Positions 25,497 through 32,819 of a stretch of 64,000 nt of DNA are shown here, piece after piece. Location of the stretch: NCBI GenBank assembly GCA_902779125.1, contig CACZAC010000009.1, forward strand, positions 101,179 to 165,178. Reading direction: 5' to 3'. A program made the translations under genes and the position numbers. This DNA comes from an uncultured Bacteroidales bacterium. Its GTDB lineage: Bacteria > Bacteroidota > Bacteroidia > Bacteroidales > Muribaculaceae. Position 1 is the stretch's first letter. The number at the start of each line of letters is the position of its first letter. The notes beneath the pieces are model-generated. The model was not told the DNA's origin, did not search any database, and worked only from the letters and a program-made list of their open reading frames with translations.

Positions 25497-25919
25497 ATGA
25501 TAATAGACATTGACGGTCGGTATCCCTTTTTCCACGAAATAACTGGTGTGGCAATGGAAGTTCATCGCCAGTTTCATAGTGGTTTGCTTGAATCGGCATA
25601 CGAAGCCGCCATGGCCTACCTTCTGACACAAAAAGGTTATCTGGTCGAGCGACAGGTTTATCTGCCAATTTATTGGAAAGACGTGAAGTTAGATCAGAAC
25701 TACAGGATGGACTTGGTCATTAACAAAGAGATAATAATAGAACTAAAAGCAGCCAAGTATCACGGGAATGACGAACGACGTCAACTTTGGAATTACATGA
25801 ATATCACTCACCTCAAATATGGAATGCTCATTAACTTTGCTCCTGATGGCCTATACTCCGAATGGTATATCCGTCATGAGAATGGCAACATAGATAAAGT
25901 TAAGTACTATCAACAATAA
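25497..25919 (+). CDS. GxxExxY family protein
   Basis: A 140-residue protein of the GxxExxY family, named for the motif seen here as GLLESAY (about 31-37). FHEITGVAMEVHRQF precedes it, and the later YRMDLVINKEIIIELKAAK has the spaced acidic and Lys residues (D-x13-E-x-K) of a PD-(D/E)XK nuclease-like core. The function of the family is not established. The gene is more AT-rich than its neighbours and stands alone between copies 1 and 2 of a 118-bp palindromic repeat, with a third copy downstream. This layout is like that of a repeat-associated selfish gene. Confidence 0.85.
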   Translation: MIIDIDGRYPFFHEITGVAMEVHRQFHSGLLESAYEAAMAYLLTQKGYLVERQVYLPIYWKDVKLDQNYRMDLVINKEIIIELKAAKYHGNDERRQLWNYMNITHLKYGMLINFAPDGLYSEWYIRHENGNIDKVKYYQQ

Positions 25920-25948
25920 CCAATGCGTAAAATGATTTAATAGGATAT

Positions 25949-26066
25949 ATTTGTTTGGATTTGTTATAGATTTGTTGAGATTTTTCCGAGCGAAGCGAGG
26001 ACACATTTAGCGGTAAAACACGGTGCCCGCAAGCGGGCAGAAATCTTAAAAATCATAGACAAATAA
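25949..26066. repeat. 118-bp palindromic repeat, copy 2
   Basis: Starts 29 bases after the GxxExxY stop. The core is nearly identical to copy 1 (TTTTTCCGAGCGAAGCGAGG, then TGCCCGCAAGCGGGCA), while the right arm has diverged (AAATCTTAAAAATCATAGAC). Same orientation as copies 1 and 3. Confidence 0.85.
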
Positions 26067-26084
26067 GGATAAATTAAATAATGA

Positions 26085-26203
26085 GATTTGTTTGGATTTG
26101 TGATAGATTTGTTGAGATTTTTCCGAGCGAAGCGAGGACACATTTAGCGGTAAACACGGTGCCCGCAAGCGGACAGAAATCTTAACAAATCACAAACAAA
26201 TCA
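26085..26203. repeat. 118-bp palindromic repeat, copy 3
   Basis: Lies 18 bp after copy 2 and 88 bp before miaA. Arms are well kept (GATTTGTGATAGATTTGTTG; CTTAACAAATCACAAACAAA). The core hairpin has one change (GCCCGCAAGCGGAC). Confidence 0.85.
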
Positions 26204-26290
26204 TGTCATTTTTATAAACACTTATCGTTATTTTAAATATTTCGTGGAATTCGCATTAAATAATTAGTGGATTTTGTTTTAGAGTTACAG

Positions 26291-27235
26291 ATGGATTATA
26301 GGGATGTGTTTTTTGTGGTGACGGGGCCGACTGCGACGGGCAAGACGGCGCGGGCTGTGCATCTTGCCAAGACAATCGGCGGTGAGATTATCAGTGCCGA
26401 CTCGCGGCAGATATACTGCGGTATGGATATCGGCACGGGTAAGGACCTGGCCGAGTATGACGGCGTGCCCTATCACCTCATCGACATCCGCCCTGCGGGC
26501 TACCGTTACAGCCTGTATGAGTTTCTTGAAGATTTTGAGCGCGTCTATAACGACATCCGCGGGCGCGGCAAGCCCGTCATCATGTGCGGAGGCACGGGGA
26601 TGTACGTCGAGACGGTCGTCAAAGGTATCAAACTGCCGCCAGTGCCCCGCAACGAGGAGTTGAGGGCAGAGCTGGCAGGTAAGTCGCTAGAGGAACTGAC
26701 AGCACTGCTCAAAACGATGAAAACCTTGCGCAACAACAGCGACATCGACACCTTGGCACGCGCCACACGCGCTATCGAGATTTGCCGTTACTACGAGCTG
26801 CATCCCGAACTCAAGGCCCTTACCGAGCCCCACCCGATGGAGAACGCCCTGGTCATCGGTGTTGAGGTGGACCGCGACACAAGGCGCGAACGCATCAGCC
26901 GCCGATTGCGGGCACGTCTGGATGAGGGTATGGTGGACGAAGTGAGACGCCTCATCAACGACGAAGGCATCGACCCCGAAGACTTGATTTACTACGGTCT
27001 GGAGTATAAATTCGTCACCCAATATGTCATCGGGCAACTGACTGAGGAAGAGATGTTCCGTCAATTGGAAATCGCTATCCACCAGTTTGCTAAGCGGCAG
27101 ATGACCTGGTTCCGCGGCATGGAGAAACGCGGCACGCCCATACATTGGCTATCCTGTCACCTCTCCCCCGACGAGTTCACCCAGCAGGTTCTCGCCCTTG
27201 CCGATTCCTTCTCAGACAGCAAGGACAACATTTAG
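26291..27235 (+). CDS. miaA: tRNA dimethylallyltransferase (MiaA)
   Basis: A 314-residue enzyme that adds dimethylallyl to N6 of A37 in tRNAs reading UNN codons. The P-loop VVTGPTATGKTARA (about 9-22) is followed by ISADSRQIYCGMDIGTGK (about 35-52), the family's substrate-binding signature, and by GGTGMYVETVVKG and RQMTWFRGME near the end. The ATG at 26291 was chosen because it gives the normal short N-terminus; a GTG at 26267 in the same frame would add eight residues. It ends at a strong terminator and lies directly after the third 118-bp repeat. Confidence 0.92.
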   Translation: MDYRDVFFVVTGPTATGKTARAVHLAKTIGGEIISADSRQIYCGMDIGTGKDLAEYDGVPYHLIDIRPAGYRYSLYEFLEDFERVYNDIRGRGKPVIMCGGTGMYVETVVKGIKLPPVPRNEELRAELAGKSLEELTALLKTMKTLRNNSDIDTLARATRAIEICRYYELHPELKALTEPHPMENALVIGVEVDRDTRRERISRRLRARLDEGMVDEVRRLINDEGIDPEDLIYYGLEYKFVTQYVIGQLTEEEMFRQLEIAIHQFAKRQMTWFRGMEKRGTPIHWLSCHLSPDEFTQQVLALADSFSDSKDNI

Positions 27236-27261
27236 ACAATTAGAACAACACCTTTACAGAC

Positions 27262-27296
27262 AAATCGGCTCAAAACTTTGGTTTTTGAGCCGATTT
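27262..27296. terminator. Strong bidirectional terminator between miaA and the small basic gene
   Basis: A perfect 14-bp stem, AAATCGGCTCAAAA with TTTTGAGCCGATTT, and a 7-nt loop. The A and T ends of the stem give U tracts for transcripts from both sides; miaA (+) and the small gene (-) converge here. Confidence 0.85.
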
Positions 27297-27324
27297 GGTG
27301 TTATACAGAACCTGCTAAGGAATA

Positions 27325-27456
27325 TTACTTGGATTGGTTTTTCTTCTTGATGTATTCTTCGCGGGCGTGGCGCAGGCGGCGCTGACGCTCGGCCTCGCGG
27401 CGGCGGCGCCGCTTCTCGGCGTCCTCTTGGCGGTATGCAAAATCATTGTCAGCCAT
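27325..27456 (-). CDS. Small arginine-rich basic protein (43 aa), function unknown
   Basis: A 43-residue frame: ATG at 27456-27454, TAA at 27327-27325. The protein starts MADNDFAYRQEDAEKRR and is almost all charged, with RRRRREAERQRRLRHAREEY in the middle (predicted single long helix) and a KKKNQSK end. Support: the stop is just before a strong terminator, the reading frame fills the gap between miaA and recR, the codon third positions are GC-rich as in neighbouring genes, and it is preceded by an AT-rich spacer. A nucleic-acid-binding role is inference from charge. It could be missed by gene finders because of length. Confidence 0.65.
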   Translation of the reverse strand: MADNDFAYRQEDAEKRRRRREAERQRRLRHAREEYIKKKNQSK

Positions 27457-27540
27457 AATAGTCAACTACAAATATCGCTAATTTAACAAATTGATTAGCA
27501 GAAATATAATTAGATGAATTCGTGCAATTCGCAGTTTGTT

Positions 27541-28170
27541 TTATTCTTTGTGGAAGGTGTCACTGAAGAGGGTGCGGTTCATGATTGAGCGACCTAGGGT
27601 CAACTCGTCGGTGTACTCAATCTCGTTGCCCACGCTGACGCCACGCGCTAGGATGGTGATTTTCACGTCGGGATATGGCGCCAAGCGGCGGAAGATGTAG
27701 AAATTGGTGGTATCGCCCTCCATCGTGGCACTCAACGCCAAGATGACCTCCTTGATGCCGCCAGCCTTGACACGCTCCTCGAGGCTGTCCACCTCGATAT
27801 CGGCAGGACCGATGCCGTCCATGGGTGAGATAAGTCCACCCAGCACATGGTACAGGCCGTTGTGCTGATGGGTGTTCTCGATACTCATTACGTCCTTGAC
27901 ATTCTCGACCACACAGATGGTTGTGGCATCTCGCGACGGATTACTGCAGATGGGGCACACCTCGGTCTCGCTGATGTTGTGGCACACCTTGCAGTAACGG
28001 ATTTCACGGCGCAACTTGATGATAGCCTCACCAAAGGAGACCGCCTCCTGCTCATCTCGTTTGAGCATGTGCAGCACCAGACGGAGTGCCGTCTTGCGCC
28101 CTATGCCGGGCAGCTTGGCAAACTCGCTGACCGCCGTCTCCAACAACCGTGATGCAAATTCCTGTTCCAT
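27541..28170 (-). CDS. recR: Recombination protein RecR
   Basis: A 209-residue protein of the RecFOR gap-repair pathway that helps load RecA on SSB-coated DNA. An HhH region ([17 protein letters not shown], about 19-35), the Cys4 zinc finger [16 protein letters not shown] (about 57-72) and a Toprim domain with [12 protein letters not shown] and [13 protein letters not shown] are all present. Length is typical. The downstream 43-residue gene is on the same strand, about 85 bp away. Confidence 0.93.
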   Translation of the reverse strand: MEQEFASRLLETAVSEFAKLPGIGRKTALRLVLHMLKRDEQEAVSFGEAIIKLRREIRYCKVCHNISETEVCPICSNPSRDATTICVVENVKDVMSIENTHQHNGLYHVLGGLISPMDGIGPADIEVDSLEERVKAGGIKEVILALSATMEGDTTNFYIFRRLAPYPDVKITILARGVSVGNEIEYTDELTLGRSIMNRTLFSDTFHKE

Positions 28171-28535
28171 TTACAATCCAACTAAGATGGTTCACTCTCG
28201 TAGGCCAATATCTTCTGTTCTAACACTGATATCTTCTTGTCAACGACAAATTCGTCATTCTCTTACCTTGGTTTAATGCAGAACAACTAACGCCTCATCT
28301 TGGGTATTAAATGAAAAAAACGTTTCATAATAATACCTTTTGATTATTGCAAAATTAGCATTATTTCATGATACCACAAAGAAAACATGATAAAAACCAT
28401 TGTTTCAATTATTAATCTTAATTCTTTTGGATAATTTACATAATACAACTATCTTTGCGTTCGTGTAATAATATTTACCATATTATTCTACAAGATAATT
28501 ACCTTAACAACCCTATTTCATAATACTCCAGAGTT
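28171..28535. other. 365-bp AT-rich intergenic region between recR and the three-gene island operon
   Basis: Divergent promoter region. It marks the left edge of the AT-rich island. Apart from the promoter at 28426-28457 no gene, terminator or long repeat is seen. The last part (28300-28520) is very AT-rich. Confidence 0.6.
28426..28457 (+). promoter_or_regulatory. Promoter of the 1030-aa/CHAT/TIR-TPR operon
   Basis: TTTG (28426-28429), 20 bases, TATCTTTG (28450-28457), then CG. Full consensus match, with a leader of about 75 nt. It indicates that the island uses the standard Bacteroidetes housekeeping sigma factor. Confidence 0.75.
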
Positions 28536-31500
28536 ATGATGAAAAAGATCTTTGTTCTTCTATTACTGTTCTACGCCGTCCACAATCAGGCAATTTGCGC
28601 AGTAAAACATGACACAGCTATAGCCGACATCATGGACCAAACATGGAGTGAATTCCGTCAGATACATCCATATAGTTACCAAACCATCGGCATCAGACAC
28701 GTTGATAGCACTACTTGCGTGTTGGTTATCAGCGAGCCAGCGCCCGAGGTTTCAGAGAGTGAGATTTCTGCACTGTTTAAACGTCACAATGGTCAAATTG
28801 AGGTCAAAAAGCACCAACTCGGGCACGATGGTTGGACAAAGGACATTGTGGGTTATATGAAATCCGGGGGCATTCTATCGCATAAATACTTTTCAGATAC
28901 TTTATTCTCTCTCGTATATGGCACAAACTATAAACCATTTTATACCGATTTGGATCATCCATCCGAAGATGTCCACTTTGTTCCATACGAGTACCGCTTA
29001 AACCATTCGTGGTCAACCATGGACTTGAATCTACTGCTTAACTATAGGGTACAATTCAACACAAAAGCAGGTCTATGCAATATCAAGCAGTTGATGAAAC
29101 TCTACAATTCCACAATTGGCGATTGTATCTTTGAAAGCAGTGACTATGGATTTATTGTTTGGCTCATAGACCCAAGTATAGTCAAGCTAGAAGACCCTAA
29201 TAGCTTGACAACTTCTATTATACATAACTATTTCAGAGCATCAGCGCGCCGTTTTGCTCTGGATACCGATATGATTATCGGCGCTTTTGGCGACACAACA
29301 GGAGTACTGGCAATTATTGGCCGAGAAAGGGAAATACCTGTAAGCATTTGCCCTCCATTACGTGCCGAAACCATTCTTTTAATGGCTCAGACAAATATTC
29401 TGGACCTTGGACAGGCATTTGACCCAAATAGTGGCCATGCTGAAGATGGGCGGTATGTCTCATCCATTTTAATGTCCGATCAGATAAGAGACAGCGAGTT
29501 CGGCAACCTGCTTATCATGACAGACCAAATGTTGAAGTCATGGATAGAGAACAACTACAATCAAGATTGTCACTACAACCTGCCAGCTCCAGCATTTTTT
29601 CCGTTTAGTATGGGATTGAAAAAGGAACTTGATTGTTCAACTATAGAATGTAGATGGTTGGCAGACAATTTGGATTCGTGCATTCAGAAGTTTGACACTA
29701 CAACCATTTATTCCTTCAAACAAACAGCTTCACTGTCCGTGTGCCTTTCGACAGAAGAAGTCCCAACAAAACTAGTCAATGATGCTGAAACTACCGCCAG
29801 CAACTATTTATCAGGCCTCAACCAAGCAGAACTGTTCCGCACAACACAATATACTACATTATGCCAATTATTCAATGCCCACTGGTGGGGCATACATGTA
29901 AATGATTCCATCGCAGAAGCAGAAGATGACATAAGCGGTCAAGACATGACTCTATTCACACAGACAAGTCATAATTCATGGTTAAAAACGCCATCTATAA
30001 CCTGTTCTAATGAGCCATGGGTTTTTGGAGGTTTTGGACGAACGATGAGAAGAGGAGCTAAATCAGTTAGGGATGTACGTTCTTGGAGTTCACGTGATTC
30101 TAGATTGAGACGAGCGAGAGAATTGAACAGAATTACAACTGATTACTCAACATATCTTTCGAAACAACAAAAGGGAAACACACTTAAAACATTAAAACAC
30201 ATTAATAGTGGTCATCTGAAGTTACGCAACTTAGATGCCAAGAACCCTCTAGCATATAATAGTGTATCAGAGATAGTAAATCAATTATATACATTTCAAG
30301 ATTTTATTGGCACGTTTAGAATACCCGATCCCATCACCAATCAGATAGGAACTACAATTGGTGAAGATATATCAACCATGAGGCATATTTCCTCAGAATT
30401 GTCACAGTATAAAACAACTCTTTCAATGCATGAATTATTCACCAGAATGGGTGGTGGGCAAGACTTGGAAAAACTACCAAAAGATAAGTTTCCCAATTAT
30501 ATAAATGATTACCAATTTATCTTTAATTGTCTCACTAATAAAGATATTGACTTAACAACGTCTCGATCTACTTCTGACATACCTTCAGACTCCTACATGA
30601 GGATCCTAAACGCTATTAAGGATTTACAAAGTGAGGATAAGCCCTTATATAATCGATTTATTCAATCTTTAAAAGCCTTAGCATTTCCACAATTATCAGC
30701 GGGGGAGCTATCTACAAGTCGACCCCGACTAATATATCTTTCTGAAAATGAACTAAATTTTTTATCTGATTTTCCAAATAAGTACAACAGTAATCTTGAG
30801 AAACTGGGTGAGCTTGTTATAAATGAACTTATCAGACTCCCTCAAAAAACGAGATCAACGCGGATGTTACCCCAATGGCTTGAAAAGCCCAAGGTCTCAA
30901 CGCACAAAGTACACGTTGAACCACAACGCACATCTTATCAAATCCATCACAAAAAAGACAAGTTCATTAATCCTGGCTATGATATTAATCTGAAGTCACC
31001 TCAATGGAACACCTGGCTCGATAAACATACCGTGGGACAAAGAACGGAGCGCGGATTTACCGAAAACCTTAACAAGCCATATTGTCCCAAAAGGTCCATC
31101 ATTTGGGACGAAAAAGAGATTGACATCCAGGACGAAGGTCAGCTTAACGAACTGCTTGACCATCACGAAGCCGAGACCAATGTAGTCTTCCAGGAGTATT
31201 CAGCGGCTGAGGACAAGGTAACCATAAATGGTCAGCATGGTCAACAGTCTTTCATCGTCTCAAGGGACAATGCCAACTGGGACATGACAAACGCAGAGTA
31301 TGAAGGTTTCAAAGACAATAACACAGACGGAACCACTTCTTTTATTTTCCACCAAAACGAGTCTGACTTGGGTCCCAGTTGCAAAGAATCAAAGGCAATT
31401 TTCACAGTCCCCAGCCATCTTAAGGAGACTGTTCTTAATAAGGTCGGGAAAGTTTCATTTTTTTACAAAGTCATCACTAATCCAGAATTATTCCGTAATG

Positions 31501-31628
31501 TATTGCACGAACTCAAGAACATTCATCGCGATGACTTCAAATTAGAGATTAACAAGTTATACGGCCAAACCATATTCTTAAAAGAGTACAACTATGAAAC
31601 TGAATTTCTTTTCCAGTCCGCAGCGTGA
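28536..31628 (+). CDS. Large exported protein of unknown function (1030 aa), first gene of the island operon
   Basis: No family was recognised. What can be seen: an N-terminal signal peptide (MMKKIFVLLLLFYAVHNQAICA) and no later membrane segment; residues about 23-490 of mixed alpha/beta character; a strongly basic stretch near 500-530 (TMRRGAKSVRDVRSW, RLRRARELNR); a mostly helical region (about 530-790); and a C-terminal region (about 880-1030) of beta-prone sequence. No lipobox or T9SS tail is evident. Codons are AT-rich (ATA, TTA, AGA), unlike the flanking genes. The last 35 nt overlap the protease gene, which suggests coupled translation. It might be a substrate, sensor or effector of the linked CHAT-like protease; this is inference. 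Confidence 0.7.
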   Translation: MMKKIFVLLLLFYAVHNQAICAVKHDTAIADIMDQTWSEFRQIHPYSYQTIGIRHVDSTTCVLVISEPAPEVSESEISALFKRHNGQIEVKKHQLGHDGWTKDIVGYMKSGGILSHKYFSDTLFSLVYGTNYKPFYTDLDHPSEDVHFVPYEYRLNHSWSTMDLNLLLNYRVQFNTKAGLCNIKQLMKLYNSTIGDCIFESSDYGFIVWLIDPSIVKLEDPNSLTTSIIHNYFRASARRFALDTDMIIGAFGDTTGVLAIIGREREIPVSICPPLRAETILLMAQTNILDLGQAFDPNSGHAEDGRYVSSILMSDQIRDSEFGNLLIMTDQMLKSWIENNYNQDCHYNLPAPAFFPFSMGLKKELDCSTIECRWLADNLDSCIQKFDTTTIYSFKQTASLSVCLSTEEVPTKLVNDAETTASNYLSGLNQAELFRTTQYTTLCQLFNAHWWGIHVNDSIAEAEDDISGQDMTLFTQTSHNSWLKTPSITCSNEPWVFGGFGRTMRRGAKSVRDVRSWSSRDSRLRRARELNRITTDYSTYLSKQQKGNTLKTLKHINSGHLKLRNLDAKNPLAYNSVSEIVNQLYTFQDFIGTFRIPDPITNQIGTTIGEDISTMRHISSELSQYKTTLSMHELFTRMGGGQDLEKLPKDKFPNYINDYQFIFNCLTNKDIDLTTSRSTSDIPSDSYMRILNAIKDLQSEDKPLYNRFIQSLKALAFPQLSAGELSTSRPRLIYLSENELNFLSDFPNKYNSNLEKLGELVINELIRLPQKTRSTRMLPQWLEKPKVSTHKVHVEPQRTSYQIHHKKDKFINPGYDINLKSPQWNTWLDKHTVGQRTERGFTENLNKPYCPKRSIIWDEKEIDIQDEGQLNELLDHHEAETNVVFQEYSAAEDKVTINGQHGQQSFIVSRDNANWDMTNAEYEGFKDNNTDGTTSFIFHQNESDLGPSCKESKAIFTVPSHLKETVLNKVGKVSFFYKVITNPELFRNVLHELKNIHRDDFKLEINKLYGQTIFLKEYNYETEFLFQSAA

Positions 31629-32784
31629 CAGAATCCTGTTCTTAATATCGTTACCACAAAACCAGGAGTTCATGATTCACTCGGCAAGTGTAGCAAGATG
31701 CATCAACCAAATCAAGAAAATGGGTGTTGATGTGGCAGAAGATATCAACGCCGACATACTTGCGAAGGCCAGCCAGTATGACGTTGTCATTGTGGTTGCC
31801 CACCTTGACAATAAGAGTAATGAATTGGTATTATCTAACAATAAAATGCCACTTGAGGAATTTGTGACCGACCTCCCCAAGGACTTCAGTGGTACTCTTG
31901 ACTTCTCGTCCTGCAATTCATCCATAGTATATGACAAGATAAAAGAACAATGCCCCAACAGCATCGTCAAGACCGCCAACGAAGAGGTTGGACTGAACCT
32001 CAGACTATCGGTTTATCCATCCTTCCTCAAGCGATTATTAAAGAAGCATAAAAAATCCTATGATCAAATCTATGAAGAGGAGCTCAAAAAGGCCGAGTTC
32101 TTTTATAATCGAATCAACAGCTCGCGAGCCACGAGCATACAAAGGTCCCAGAAACTCGGTAAAGCGAAATCCGCCATTTTTGTACCTATACAAATTGTCA
32201 AGTCCAGTGCTTTTCAAATCGTTATTAAGTTACATCAAGATGAGGCATCCGAAACAATGAGCTTTAAATCGCTATATCTTGACTCAAACCGTCACATTCA
32301 AGTAAGAATGACAACAGTTCCAATAAGGCCTGGAGATAAGTTTTCGGCACGACTCCAATTCATCACTGAAGAGAAAGAGATGATTCACTTTTTAGATGAG
32401 CAAGACACTTTTGAGCTCAACTGGCAAGGCGGCACTTGTGAGAAGGCTTTTCAGGCAGTCATTGACCCAACTTTCAGTAAACCATTTCTTATCGGAAGGT
32501 TAACTATTTCAATTAATGAGAATACTATGGGAGAATGTATCTTCTCAACCAAGGTTGCCAAAGAGACAAGTGTTTCCATCCTCGATGTGCCTCTTATTCC
32601 CCATCAATCCGAGCAAGCCCCACCACAGATTAAAGCCATAATCAACGCTTACACAGAAGGGCAAATCGCGAGTCTAAAGAGTCGCCTCACTAAAACAGAA
32701 AGTGTAGAGAAACAATCAGCTATTGAAAAAGACATTTCTGATAACGAAGGTTTTCTCTCCGTGATAAAAGAGTTATTTGACTAA
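31594..32784 (+). CDS. CHAT/caspase-like cysteine protease domain protein
   Basis: A 396-residue cytoplasmic protein. The N-terminal 115 residues have the caspase-hemoglobinase pattern: a hydrophobic strand ending in the putative catalytic His (DVVIVVAHLD, His70), an acidic amphipathic loop (KMPLEEFVTDLP) and a strand ending in the putative catalytic Cys (GTLDFSSCNSS, Cys107). This spacing is like that of Bacteroidetes CHAT-like proteins. Residues about 200-345 look like a beta-sandwich, and the tail (about 350-396) is helical and charged. The ATG lies 35 nt inside the upstream gene. Caspase-like proteases act in several bacterial conflict systems; a defence role here is inference, and the assignment rests on motif reading only. 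Confidence 0.65.
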   Translation: MKLNFFSSPQRDRILFLISLPQNQEFMIHSASVARCINQIKKMGVDVAEDINADILAKASQYDVVIVVAHLDNKSNELVLSNNKMPLEEFVTDLPKDFSGTLDFSSCNSSIVYDKIKEQCPNSIVKTANEEVGLNLRLSVYPSFLKRLLKKHKKSYDQIYEEELKKAEFFYNRINSSRATSIQRSQKLGKAKSAIFVPIQIVKSSAFQIVIKLHQDEASETMSFKSLYLDSNRHIQVRMTTVPIRPGDKFSARLQFITEEKEMIHFLDEQDTFELNWQGGTCEKAFQAVIDPTFSKPFLIGRLTISINENTMGECIFSTKVAKETSVSILDVPLIPHQSEQAPPQIKAIINAYTEGQIASLKSRLTKTESVEKQSAIEKDISDNEGFLSVIKELFD

Positions 32785-32819
32785 CAAGATTGTTATCTTG
32801 AATTCATCTTTATGCTTTT

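Noticed and set aside
25354-26203. Possible CRISPR or integron array from the three 118-bp repeats
   Set aside because: Only three long palindromic copies with irregular spacing and no cas genes or integrase; better described as a REP-like or mobile-element repeat.
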